Assembly: GCA_031771865.1 (NCBI GenBank)
Contig: JASISA010000027.1
Span: 1,674,001-1,738,000 of the forward strand
DNA from: Nothophaeocryptopus gaeumannii
Taxonomy: Eukaryota; Ascomycota; Dothideomycetes; Mycosphaerellales; Mycosphaerellaceae
Direction: 5' to 3'
DNA length: 64,000 nt
Part shown: one piece after another, positions 54,078 through 64,000 of the stretch
How the letters are laid out: every line of letters begins with the position of its first letter
How positions within the stretch are numbered: the stretch's first letter is position 1
Notes under the pieces: model-generated
The model's input: the letters and a program-made list of their open reading frames with translations, nothing else
What the model was told of the DNA's origin: nothing
Databases searched by the model: none
Position numbers and translations under genes: made by a program

Positions 54078-55829
54078 ATGAGCGCATCCGCCCTTCGCTC
54101 CCTCTCATCGCGAGCAGGAGGCCAAATCACGAGGAATGGCGCACTTTTGAACACCCCTTCACAATATGGCCGTACGGCCGCATACCGAAGGATAGCGTCA
54201 GAACTACGGCAATATAGCGAACTGTCTTTACGGAGCCGGCAAAATGGAGCATCGGCCATCCTTCCTCCATTTGCCTTGCGATCACATCTCCTCCCACACT
54301 CTATACAAGCTTCGCCCGCGAGCTCTGTGCGCCATGTAAGCTTCAAGGAGCTGCGTGAGCAGCGCGCTAAGGAGAACGCTGCAAAGGGTGGCGCGAGCGC
54401 AGAGAAGCCGAAGGCTGCAAAAGCAGAGACCGAGCCCGAACCAGAGACGAAGAAGGCCCAACCCGAGCGATCCGCTGCTGATGAAGCATTCGCGCAGTTC
54501 AAGGCGCAGGCCGAGAAGGAGTGGGAGCAACAGCGGAAGCGAGAGGCTGCTGAAGAAGCAAAGAAAGCAAAGGAGCAAGAAAAGGGCGAAGGCGAGGAGG
54601 GAGAACAAGCCGAGGGCGAGCAGAAAGAGAAGGAGAAGAAGGACGAGGCGGCTCCACCTCCACATGGCAGCAAAACTCCTTGGCAGGTCTTCATCGAGAC
54701 GCTGCAGGCTGAATTCAAGGCCAGTAAAGAATGGAACGAAAGCACAAAGCAGCTTAGCGGAACCATGCACGACTTCACTCAGAACCCAAATGTGCAAAGA
54801 GCGAAGAGCGCGTACAGTCGAGCTGCCGAAGCCGCTCAGACCACGACTGGCAAAGTCTTGTTTGGTACTGCCGGTGCTATTGGCAAGGGTGCAGCGTGGA
54901 CCTGGGACACACCTGTGGCAAAGGTGATTAGAAAAGGCGCAGCAGCCGTTGGATCGGGAGTTGAGAAAGCTACTCGACCCGTTCGTGAGACAAAAGCATA
55001 CAAGGACGTCAAGGATGTGATTGATGATGGTGCTTCACAACGCTACGGTGGCTGGACGGAACGCGAAGAGCGAAAGAGGAAGCGTGAAGAGCGAGACTTG
55101 AAGATGGGCTTCGACCCAAACCGGGTGCCGGAGAATTTTGAGGAAGACCCTAACGCTGGTACAAACGTAACAGTGCACAAGGACGCCGCATGGAAAGAGG
55201 CTTGGAAAGGCTTCAAGGAGAACAACAAGACCATGCAGAAACTATTCTCTTTCGGCTCAGTATACCGTGAGTCCGAGAATCCTCTGATCAGCACGGCACG
55301 CAGCGTCTCGGATCGCATTGCCGGCTTCTTCGCAGAGAATGAGACCGCCATGGTGATCAAGCAATTTCGAGAGATGGACCCGCAATTCCAACTGGAGCCT
55401 TTCTTGACTGAGATGCGAACATACATTCTCCCTGAGGTACTAGAAGCGTACGTGAAGGGTGATGTGGAAACTCTCAAAATTTGGTTATCTGCAGCTCAAT
55501 TTCAGGTCTATCACGCCTTGATGCAGCAATACACCACAGCTGGTCTCAAGTCCGATGGTAAAATTTTGGACATTCGAGGAGTCGACATCCTTTCCGCGCG
55601 CATGCTGGAGCCTGGTGAGATCCCTGTCTTCGTCCTGATGTGCCGAACGCAGGAGGTCCACGTATACCGTAATGCCAAAAGCGGCGAACTCGCTGCAGGC
55701 ATGGAGGACAACGTCCAGCAAGTGACTTACGCGATCGGAGTCACAAGGATCCCAGAGGAAGTACATAACCCAGAGACCAGAGGATGGAGATTCATCGAAA
55801 TGCAGAAGAGCGCGAGAGACTATGTCTGA
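54078..55829 (+). CDS. TIM44: Mitochondrial import inner-membrane translocase subunit Tim44
   Basis: A single exon gives 583 residues from the ATG at 54078. An N-terminal presequence rich in Arg and Ser (SASALRSLSSRAGGQITRNG) is followed by a charged, Glu/Lys/Ala-rich coiled region (about 90-200). Next are WQVFIETLQAEFKASKEWNE and the C-terminal Tim44 domain (about 400-583) with WKGFKENNKTMQKLFSFG, FREMDPQF, EAYVKGDVETLKIWLS and a closing RGWRFIEMQKSARDYV. Tim44 tethers mitochondrial Hsp70 to the TIM23 channel on the matrix side. The frame is open upstream of 54078 to 53523, but that part overlaps the opposite gene and is unrelated. Confidence 0.97.
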   Translation: MSASALRSLSSRAGGQITRNGALLNTPSQYGRTAAYRRIASELRQYSELSLRSRQNGASAILPPFALRSHLLPHSIQASPASSVRHVSFKELREQRAKENAAKGGASAEKPKAAKAETEPEPETKKAQPERSAADEAFAQFKAQAEKEWEQQRKREAAEEAKKAKEQEKGEGEEGEQAEGEQKEKEKKDEAAPPPHGSKTPWQVFIETLQAEFKASKEWNESTKQLSGTMHDFTQNPNVQRAKSAYSRAAEAAQTTTGKVLFGTAGAIGKGAAWTWDTPVAKVIRKGAAAVGSGVEKATRPVRETKAYKDVKDVIDDGASQRYGGWTEREERKRKREERDLKMGFDPNRVPENFEEDPNAGTNVTVHKDAAWKEAWKGFKENNKTMQKLFSFGSVYRESENPLISTARSVSDRIAGFFAENETAMVIKQFREMDPQFQLEPFLTEMRTYILPEVLEAYVKGDVETLKIWLSAAQFQVYHALMQQYTTAGLKSDGKILDIRGVDILSARMLEPGEIPVFVLMCRTQEVHVYRNAKSGELAAGMEDNVQQVTYAIGVTRIPEEVHNPETRGWRFIEMQKSARDYV

Positions 55830-57423
55830 ACGCATGTTTGGTTTTCGTCAATTCTTCCGGCCGACTACTTCGGTCGCCCACTTCGGCTCTTCGGGGAACG
55901 AAGGAACCCTTTCACTCTGGCAGATTCAATCAAAGGCGCCAGTGTTAGTACTAGGTGATACCCTCTATTTATCCCTACAGAAAAGGCCGATCACCATATC
56001 ACTTCCGGCTTCTGTGCATCTGGGCGGCGTTAGCAAAGAGCAAGAAAAAGCGTGTTGGTTCCAGCGAGTTTGTACGATCAGTATTGTATTGTACAGCATT
56101 CGCATTAGCAAGTGACCTCGGCGTCAGCGACCTTGTTACCTGAGCAGCCTGTCAAGGACGACAAGGCTCTTGACGCATTCACTGGCTGTAGCAACAAGAG
56201 AGGGCCAAGTGAGTGTAGATGTCAACTTCGACTCCACTCTTGTAGTTATACTACCACCATGTAAATTTGATGAATCATATTCATGCCGTATGGCTTCCTA
56301 GCTCGCAGCGGACGTGTCTTCCATTGCCAATGCCGTCACGCTGTCCACTCTACTTTCGACACAGCTGCCTGAGCGGTCAGCCATGGCACTCACGCACATG
56401 GGGCTCCGAAAAGTCAATGCATGACTTGCATGCACCACTGTTTCAGAATGATACCACGCCGCCTAATCTTCTCCGCACGAGGCTCTCGAACAACCTCCTC
56501 TCGCATCATCTGTCGAGACATACTTTACACTCGCATGATGGCATACGCACATCAACGCCTCCAACACTCCTCATCAAGGAATAGCTGAAGATGTGAACAG
56601 CTCGACGGGAAAGCGGAGCCGTCAAAAGGCTTTGCGGTGTAGATTTCACCGCTGATCTGGGAGGCTCAAGGCTGAAATCAGGAGACTCGGAGGCTAGATC
56701 TCCAACAGATGTTCAGGCACCGAAAGCCTCGAGCAAGTCTACTCGATCTAGATGTAAGACTTCCATTAGTGAGCATGGGTCGGATGACCTATCAGCATCT
56801 TTGACACGGGGCGGCTGGAACTCCGGAGAGAGGAGATGGTTGCTGTGGGCTTTTCTTCATGCATGTTTGCTCGATACTTCTCGACTTCTTAGTGGCTTAA
56901 CATTCAACGAACGCTGGAGACGATGCTACTTCGTGTTCTCTCGCAGAGTCATGGCTTTACGGCTTGGCTCTGTCTTTCATTGCTTCTCCCAGTCTTTGAC
57001 AGTGAACTTGCGTGCACTGCAATTCTCCGACCATCCCGGTAAGAGGAGAGGCCCAGACTGATCTACGAATCCATCCTGTCGGGATGTTGCATGAGGTCAG
57101 CCAAATGCGCTTCCATTGGTCATGTAAATACGGGAGCTAGCGGGAGTACTCGGTGGCCGCTCAGGTCCCGGTCTGATTCCAACACGCTTGCCTCAACATC
57201 ATGGCGCAAAACTATCTAAGCAAGCTTGTAATTGAGCGGGAGAGGTTGTCCTTGTTTCTCTGGGCAGGAAGCACCTTACGCCACGGAATTCGATTTGCTG
57301 ATGAGCCGACACTACGAAGCAAAATGCAGCGGCCAACTGGACACTGACATACACGGATCCCTTCCAAAAAGGCCACAAAGGCATATCATGGATACCGAAA
57401 ACATGTTGTACCAATCTGAACAC
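55830..57423. other. Convergent intergenic region, 1.6 kb
   Basis: Downstream of TIM44 and downstream of the secreted-protein gene. No frame above 105 codons looks like a protein family. No repeats or mobile-element traces were noticed. Confidence 0.4.
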
Positions 57424-58186
57424 TTAAAATCGCTCATAAAGCTGCAGCTCAATCCTCCCAACACACATCCTCTGCCACTTCCCATCAGGAGATCTCGCGG
57501 AAACCTCAACATAATTCACCTTCTCTCCCCATCCTGGCCAAATCTTGTACATCTCAACACTAATTGGAGTCACGAACTCTCCGTAGCCCCAGCCAGCACC
57601 TAGGCTGTACCTATTCAACGGCTTCTTCGTTGTGGTGTCAATGCGCCAAGCCTCAATGAACGCCGTCGTTCGAGGCGGGACTGGACCGATCGGTTTGAGC
57701 GCTATGCCTTGGAGATCGAAGTACTCGGAGATTTGTATTTGCTGGGGACGGAGGCGTCCATATCGAAGCGGGATGGGGATGGGTGTTTGCCGGGATGAGA
57801 TATGATGGCGTTGGATCCTAGGAAGGCGCAGTCTGTGTCCTTCTCGGAGACGAGGTCTTCTTGTGCGGCCCAGGTTGTGTTCACGAGGTCGAAGCGGGAG
57901 AAGGTGAGTGGGAAGCTGTAGTTCAAGGGCTGAATGGGTGGAGGAAGCGGTTTGGTGAGGTTGAACTGGCTCCCATCAGTCCTTTGGTACGGTAGGAGTA
58001 TGTTTTCTTTGGGATACTGACAGTCTTGTTGGAGTGCATATGGTCTGGAGCACTGTTGACCGAGCCTCCCTCTACATCCTCCAACGATTCTGCAGACATA
58101 TCCGGTACGACTTGGTCTGCATATGACCGCCGAACTAGATTAGAGGCAGCCAGGGAGACCAGCGACAATAACAAAATTGACCACAT
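57424..58186 (-). pseudogene. Secreted hypothetical protein gene with an apparent frameshift
   Basis: Exon 1 (58022-58186) starts at an ATG and encodes a clear signal peptide (WSILLLSLVSLAAS). A 56 bp intron (GTCAGT...GCCAG) leads to a second exon beginning FNLTKPLPPPIQPL. That frame is protein-like to about 57750, then ends early in SPSTSISKA. The following protein-like sequence, ISEYFDLQGIALKPIGP, AFIEAWRIDTTTKKPLNRYS and GWGYGEFVTPI, lies in another frame down to the stop at 57424-57426. The switch coincides with a run of four G/C bases at 57744-57747, where one missing base would explain it. A 50 bp intron with weak ends is a possible alternative. The family is unknown, and it is probably a secreted or cell-surface protein. 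Confidence 0.5.
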
Positions 58187-58443
58187 GATTGACACTTACA
58201 AGTAAAACACGACCGGAATTTTGCGACTACCAACAAGCAGCCTTTTATTACATTTACGCCGCATGGCTGCATAGCAGGTGCCTGACGCCCCGCATTTTGA
58301 TCACATCGGAGTTGGCCTGAAGGATGAGCTGAATGAGACTAAGAGTGTACCTCACGCCTCGATGCTACGCTACCTGCCAAGAGATGAAACCCGTGGAGCA
58401 TTGATCTTCAAGGGAAGCTGGCTTCTCGCACTCAACTATCGAC

Positions 58444-59562
58444 CTAACGACCATAGAAATGCTTCTTCTTGCCCCTCGGAGCATTTAAAGCCAACCCAGA
58501 CGTAAGCGGAACACTCACATACCAAAACGAGTCCGTATACAACCTCCTCACCCACGCATTATCCACCTTCCACCTCCAATCGCTCCCCTGGGGATGTGTA
58601 GCCAGCACTGGATAAGGAGCCTGAAGCTCCATCATATCATCATAGGTCTTACAGGACGGCACCTCCTGCAAATGGATGCCTCCGGCACCGTAGCCTACGA
58701 CATCGATGCGACCGCCTATGAGGAATTTCTCTGCGGCGAGACCGAGTTCGCAGAATGATTGTTTCCAGAAGAAAGGCTCTGCGCCTGGACCGGACAGAGC
58801 ATTGTTAAACGCATGGGCGATTTCGTGGACGAATACGCAGGCAACTCCTAAGGAGACGTTCTGGACTGCTTGGAGTGTGCCTGTTTCCACTGCTGCCCTA
58901 TGCAGTCCCTTTAGCATGTCCTCGTTGATGTGGATGTTACTCCCGACACCTGCATGGTCTGTGCCGGGGTATATCTGTTGTGCCGTGTCACGGGTACGAG
59001 CGTGACATCCTCCCTTGTCCACGCCGCCGAATACCCACTGGACGTAATTGGGGAGCCGTTCGAGCACTGATAGGATTCCCGATGGTTCTATATGTTTTGT
59101 GCCGGGAATGAATTGATTATTGCCTTCCGAGAAATTGTGACGACATCTTACACGTTCAACGCCGGTCGTGTCGATGATCCATTCGCGCTCGCCGTAGAGT
59201 AGGGCGTGGAAGAATTGCACGGCTCTGGGGCTTATTAGCATTCGTGAAGCCAACACGAGCGACGGGAAAAGAAGGTTGTAGGCGTAGTCTGAGAACCCGT
59301 TGAATTGGGAGCGGGCGAATAAGGGGTGTAGGTCTGCGGCCCCTAGAGGAGTTACAGGTGATGGGACTATGCGCCTGCGCTTTGGGGTCTTCTTGAAGCG
59401 TTCTTTCCTGGAAAGAGCTGCAGAGTAGATTCGCTGCCGAACCGGGGTCGCCTGCCGCCTGGGCAGGATATCGATACGAGAAGGAGCCATGAGAAGAAAA
59501 GCATACTGAAGGACACGACACGGCGATGTTGGGTCGGAACGACCATATGACTGGGGGAACAT
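58444..59562 (-). CDS. HExxH metalloprotease-like protein, paralogue C
   Basis: A frame of 372 residues starts at the ATG at 59562 (a later ATG at 59490 is possible). The blocks shared with A and B are clear: SPRAVQFFHALLYGEREWII, SNIHINEDMLKG, and FVHEIAHAFNNALSGPGAEP with ELG 21 residues after the second His. A glycine-rich GGRIDVVGYGAGGIHLQEVP and RRLYTDSFWY follow. A perfect GTGAGT donor follows the FWY codons and a TTAG acceptor 70 bp later would replace the tail with VDS and a stop at 58432. No signal peptide. It is the most complete member and matches B closely at the zinc motif. Confidence 0.7.
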   Translation of the reverse strand: MFPQSYGRSDPTSPCRVLQYAFLLMAPSRIDILPRRQATPVRQRIYSAALSRKERFKKTPKRRRIVPSPVTPLGAADLHPLFARSQFNGFSDYAYNLLFPSLVLASRMLISPRAVQFFHALLYGEREWIIDTTGVERVRCRHNFSEGNNQFIPGTKHIEPSGILSVLERLPNYVQWVFGGVDKGGCHARTRDTAQQIYPGTDHAGVGSNIHINEDMLKGLHRAAVETGTLQAVQNVSLGVACVFVHEIAHAFNNALSGPGAEPFFWKQSFCELGLAAEKFLIGGRIDVVGYGAGGIHLQEVPSCKTYDDMMELQAPYPVLATHPQGSDWRWKVDNAWVRRLYTDSFWYVSVPLTSGLALNAPRGKKKHFYGR

Positions 59563-59734
59563 CGTCCTCAAAGAAACAATACGCCATGTTGGATAACAAA
59601 GGGCAGATGAGTCTCTACTATTACTCGAATCTATCTCGAGCACAAAGCAGATCTATTCCGATTCTTCAACAAAGCCGCATCCTCATCCCATGCCTCGAGA
59701 ACGACTGCGACCCCCAAATCGAGCAAGCCGTCGC

Positions 59735-61322
59735 TCAGTCAAGAGACTTGACACTCATCTTCGCCTCCTGCTTCGAATTTCCCTCCTCAGTCCCCTGAGA
59801 CGACCCCTCTATGTCCGGATCAACACCCATCACAACCTCCACATCCCGCTCGAAGTGCGTCTTCCCATCAAGTTGCTCGTCGATTTCCTCCAACGTTCTC
59901 CCCCTCGTCTCCACCCAACTCCACACAATCACCGCAATCTGCACAAAATCCCAGACCCCATTGATCATATACGTCTTCCACGTAATCGTATCCAACGCAT
60001 ACGGAAACGCAAATGTTACCAGTAATCCTGCTCCATTCGCGACGAATGTGTATATCCCCATGCCCACAGACCGGAGACGATAGTTGAGGACTTCGGGTGG
60101 GTAGAGCACACTCAAGGGCGTCCAACCGATGGAATAGCAGCCTTGAAACAGGAAGATGGATGCGACGGTTCCGTAGACTCCGGGTGTGTACGTCGAACTC
60201 CCATATAGTTTCGTGAGGGCGCCGACGATGAAGATCATGATGGCGCAGCCCAAAGTAGAGATCAAGGCGAGAGGTTTGCGACCGATTCGATCGCAGAGGA
60301 ATGTTCCCGCTATGGCGACGCAGAGGCAGAAGGCGTTGAGGATGACGTTGATTTCGAGTTGGGTGGTGCTGTCGGTGATGCCTGCGGCATCGAGCATCGT
60401 TCCGAGGTAGTAGGAAATAATGTTGTTTCCGCAAAGCATGCTGAAAGCAGCGACCGTACAGGCGAGGAAGACACGTTTCCCACTCGATCGGTCGGTGACG
60501 ATGGCTTTGAGGGCGTAGGGTTTGTGGAACTTCTCAAAGGCCAGTGTATCCATAATCTCGCGAAGATGGTGTTGGACGAGTGGATCTGAAGTAATGCCGT
60601 TCGAATGGGTCTGTGATAGTGCGAGTAATGCTTCTTCAGTGCGGCCTTGATCTTGAAGCCAACGAGGGGATTCGGGCGTGAGGAAGAGCATGGCGATGCA
60701 GAGGATGCTGAAGAGGCCTTGCAGGCAGGAAGGTATTCGCCAGGCCCATGTTGAGTCCATCTTGGCTGTCTCGTACGTGACACCAGCTGCGACAAGTCCG
60801 CCGATATACCAGGCTGTGTAGACAAGTCCTAGGCCCCAAGCGCGAAAGCTGACGGGAAGAGTCTCTGCGAGGTATATGGGGACGACGATTGATGTGCAAC
60901 CCGTTCCAAAGCCTACCAAAAATCTGGCCGTGACGAACATGGCTACGTTCTGAGCTGCGGCTTGGAGGATCACGCCGATGATCGCTAATACTGCGCCGTA
61001 GAAGAGAGCCCATTTGCGACCGATGGTGTCGGGGACTTTGGAGTAGACAATTGATAGGCAGCCGCCGACCCAGACGCTGGCGGTGTTAAGTGCTGTGGTG
61101 GTCGTGTTGAGATGGAAGTAATCAGTGTAGGAAGGTAAGATGTTGAGTCCATTCATCATCGATGAATCGTAGCCAAATGTCTACGAGAAATTAGATGAGT
61201 GCGCATGTCTGCTTGGTGCTCCGCTGACTTACAGTCGATGTGACGATTGAGGTAAGAAGGAGCAGAGCTCGAACAGTCGATGATCTCTTCGGAATCCATG
61301 CTGGAAACGTGTTGCGATGCAT
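59735..61322 (-). CDS. MFS sugar porter (hexose/disaccharide permease family)
   Basis: Exon 1 (61233-61322) and exon 2 (59735-61180), with a 52 bp intron, give 511 residues and 12 hydrophobic segments. Sugar-porter marks are FGYDSSMMNGL in helix 1, GRKWALFYGA, the PESPRWLQDQGR motif, DRIGRKPLAL and the ETRGRTLEEIDEQLDG end. The QLEINVILNAFCL segment in the second half matches lactose/hexose permease relatives. It is a plasma-membrane proton-sugar symporter. The substrate is not determinable. The gene is divergent from the DUF1479 gene. Confidence 0.93.
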
Positions 61323-61802
61323 GGCGGTTGTGGTGACCTGCTTCTCTGTGCCAGGCTGCTTGCGTCGTCGAGCTGGCAAGAGATCGTTGCTACGACAGGA
61401 CTTTGTAGCTCAGCCATCGAACTGATATCCTCGGTTTCGTCTCGCATCGCCAATCAGTGTCTCTGCTATCGAGCGCTATATCGGCAGTAGATGATTGCTA
61501 CACCGGCTCAAGCACTTCATCTCGCCTAGCATTTGGCCGCGAAACCTTGAGAGGCTCAAGCATGCTCTTGTTCGCACAGATGTAGCCATCCATGTCTGGT
61601 AACGCCTGCTGGTGGTTGGGATGACAGCTGCTTGCTGCATGTATGCATGTTGGCCGAGGGGCAACTCCGCCAGATAAGATACCAACCATATTCAAAAGAA
61701 ACTCGGCCGACCAACCTCACAGCTTCCTGCGATTCGTAAGCTCGGTCTTGATCATTGTCTCAGTTGGAGGTCAATTAATTGCATTCTCAAAGGTACCAAA
61801 GA
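61323..61802. promoter_or_regulatory. Divergent intergenic region, sugar porter / DUF1479
   Basis: These 480 bp lie between two divergent metabolic genes and could coordinate them. No named site was identified. Confidence 0.4.
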
Positions 61803-63160
61803 ATGCCAGGAAGGCTCGCCAAGTGGCCGAACTGGCCCGAGTTCAACTTCGAAGCCGCAGAAACAGGTGATGACCTGAAAGAGTACAAGAGAGCCATAAT
61901 TGACAAATATGGCGAAGAAGCTCTTACCAAGAGTTGGCTTCGGACTTGCAAGGAGCTCGAAGGCGTCACTGCAAGAATCGCGAAGCAGGGAACAGCGGCC
62001 ATTCCAGAGGTTGAATTCGATGAGCTGTTCCAGCTGTCAGCTGAGCGCAAACAAAGGCTCAAGGACGTTGGGTGCTTCAAAGTGAAAGGTGTCATTCCAC
62101 AGAAGCAAGCAGATCAGTGGTTCGTAGAGCTCAAGAACTATGTTGCGAAGAATAGGGGATCGATCACAGGCGAGTACTTCGATGTCGTTAGTGAGGCACA
62201 GCTAACGGTCTTTCAGGCTGGCCTTCAGAGACGCCATTCATTCTCAATTTGTACTGGTCGCCGTCTCAGATGGCGGCGCGGTCGCATCCAAACACGTTGA
62301 AGCTGAGTCGCGAGCTGAACAGCTGGTGGCACAACGTTGAGGATGAGAAATGCTGCGAGCCTCTGTCGTATGCGGATGGTGTCCGAATACGGCCTCCAAG
62401 GGTGGACTTCTTCGGTCTCGGTCCTCATATCGATGCCGGTAGTCTTGCGCGTTGGACCGATCCTATTTATCAGTCTTACTACTCGGCCATATTCTCCGGT
62501 AAGCCTGAGGAGATGGACAACTACGACTTGAGCCTGCGAAAGGATGCCAATCAAGCAGCCTTTGACGGCGCTGCTCACTCCACTGTCTTCAGATCGTTCC
62601 AAGGCTGGACAGCGCTCTCGTCTGCGGCTCCCGGAGAAGGTAGTCTAATGCTACTGCCCGAAGTCAAATGGACCATGGCATATGTCCTCCTGAGGCCGTT
62701 CTTCAAAGCTCCAGCAGACGACGATGACATCCCGGACGCTTCGAAGTGGTCGTTCGATGGCGAGACAGCTTGGTTTCCTGGTACGTGGAAAGAAGATAGC
62801 CAGAATCTGAGCCCATCTTCCCACCCGCACCTTCGTATGAAAGAATGCATGGTGCCAATACCAGCGATGGAGCCCGGTGACACAATCTGGTGGCACGCTG
62901 ACATGTGCCATGCGGTCGAGGTTGAGCACAATGGAGAGCATGAGGCCTCGGTCGCCTACATTGCCGCGACTCCATCGACGGAGCAGAACAAGAAGTACAT
63001 GAAGCAACAGTTGCTAGACTTCTTGGACGGCATCACGCCTCTCGACTTCCGGAGTGACCGCGTGGCGAGTGAGAAGGACCTGGTGGGATACCCTGGTGAA
63101 GCTGGGATTTTGAGCGAGGAGGGACGGAAGGCGATGGGATTCGGGTTGATTCAGGCATAA
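61803..63160 (+). CDS. DUF1479 family protein, likely Fe(II)/2-oxoglutarate oxygenase fold
   Basis: Exons 61803-62170 and 62218-63160 give 436 residues. The intron between them is GC-AG (CACAG|GCGAGT donor, CTAAC branch, TTTCAG acceptor). The join gives SITGWPSETPFILNLYWSPS, which is continuous with the family. Marks include DVGCFKVKGVIPQKQADQW, FFGLGPHIDAGSLARW (HxD pair), AAPGEGSLMLLPEVK and WWHADMCHAVEVEHNGE. The HxD and the distal His fit a 2-oxoglutarate/Fe(II) oxygenase-like barrel, but no reaction is known for DUF1479. It is probably cytosolic. Its position opposite a sugar porter suggests a catabolic role (inference). Confidence 0.86.
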
Positions 63161-64000
63161 GCTAGCCAGCCATGGGTCGTGCTGGATCGTCTGTCACGTG
63201 CTGAGGACTAAAAGACATGTCGTCGGCTCTAGTGACATCTTCAAGCGCAGGCCACGTGGAGGTCGAAGGATGTTCACGTGTCCGGAACGGCGCGTCTGAC
63301 ACTGTGGAAGCCTCATACGCAATAAAAGGCCTAAGACATGGACGTCAGTGTGCAGAGATAGGACTACCATCGGACATCGGCTCACTGCCAAGCAAAGAAG
63401 AAGCTTGTTTATGCAAGGCATGTTCCGACTCCGATGACCTCGGCTGTTAAATATGCACAACCCGGATCAACCTGCATGCAAAGGAAGATGCGGAAGCCCA
63501 GGAGCTGCCAAGGATGGTGATAATCATGGTCTCGATTTGCGAATCAGATTGATGAGTATCTTGTGGGATCCTGGTGCGCGGATAGAAGAAGCTGCTATCG
63601 CAGACCGGCTCTGACTCCCAGGACAAGAGGGCCATCACGAACGGATGACGGTGTTTGCCTCTCTTCCTACCGATACTGTATCAAACACGAGGATAAAAGG
63701 GCTTTTATGCAGGCTTGTGCGCTTGTGCCCATCGTCATGGAGACAGATTCGTGCGACCATCTACCGCCCAAATGTGCCACTGTACTATCTCTTCATGCAA
63801 GTGGCAATGCTAGACGCGGACTTAGCATCTTCACCGCCCCGACAATGCCCTTGAAACGGAAAAGTCTTCTCTTCCTCAAAAACGACCTACTACTTACTGA
63901 GCACCTGCTGCCCTGTTCGTGCAGTGTGCCAACCACCATTTACACTTTTATACCACATGTCCCTGGCTTGAACCCACTGTACAGTATCGCCCAAAACGAA
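63161..64000. other. Right-edge region without a supported gene
   Basis: The last 840 bp hold short frames only and no recognisable protein, RNA or repeat. A gene beginning beyond the edge cannot be excluded. Confidence 0.4.

Noticed and set aside
1..64000. tRNA, rRNA, CRISPR, transposon terminal repeats
   Set aside because: I looked for B-box-like GGTTCGA and regular repeats and found none convincing. tRNAscan-SE, RepeatMasker and Infernal would be decisive.

Overview
This window is nuclear DNA of a filamentous ascomycete. The evidence is many short spliceosomal introns (about 41-139 bp, GT...AG, often with CTAAC or CTGAC branch sites), monocistronic genes on both strands, and fungal markers: beta-tubulin, DNA ligase I, Tim44, Caf40, glutamate-cysteine ligase and Jen-type and Mch-type transporters. 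Gene content and intron style suggest a Dothideomycete-like fungus, but the species cannot be fixed from sequence alone. I find about 34 protein-coding loci and no convincing tRNA, rRNA, CRISPR array or intact transposon. Exon models were built by hand from splice signals and reading phase, and every spliced model given sums to whole codons unless stated.

Left part (1-22.6 kb): an amino acid/amine permease cut by the window edge, divergent from a flavin amine oxidase; a secreted carboxylesterase; the co-chaperone Sgt2; an F-box-type protein; a U1-type zinc-finger protein; an orphan membrane protein; DNA ligase I (CDC9) with an intron-split PCNA-binding box; an F-box protein; an orphan 284-residue protein; and a monocarboxylate-type MFS transporter.

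Middle (22.6-49.4 kb): a gene-poor relic stretch ending in a 5'-truncated Jen-type carboxylate transporter; beta-tubulin; a mitochondrial membrane protein; small conserved or orphan proteins; formamidopyrimidine-DNA glycosylase; a secreted agmatinase; Caf40 of CCR4-NOT; a disordered coiled-coil protein; a 2 kb gene-free gap; an Hcs1/IGHMBP2-type helicase; an F-box-like protein; a seven-exon dienelactone hydrolase; free methionine-(R)-sulfoxide reductase with an apparent 5-nt microexon; and glutamate-cysteine ligase.

Right part (49.4-64 kb): three diverged paralogues of an unrecognised protein family with an HExxH-x(20-22)-E zinc-protease-like signature. Two are adjacent and the third lies 6 kb away. 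Between them are a mitochondrial pair (ribosomal protein uS11m and TIM44) sharing a short divergent promoter and a secreted protein gene with an apparent frameshift. The window ends with an MFS sugar porter divergent from a DUF1479 oxygenase-like gene that has a GC-AG intron. The HExxH family is the best candidate for something undescribed.

Most genes are independent housekeeping or metabolic loci. Likely functional pairings from layout are permease/amine oxidase, uS11m/TIM44, fRMsr/glutamate-cysteine ligase (both thiol redox, convergent), and sugar porter/DUF1479.
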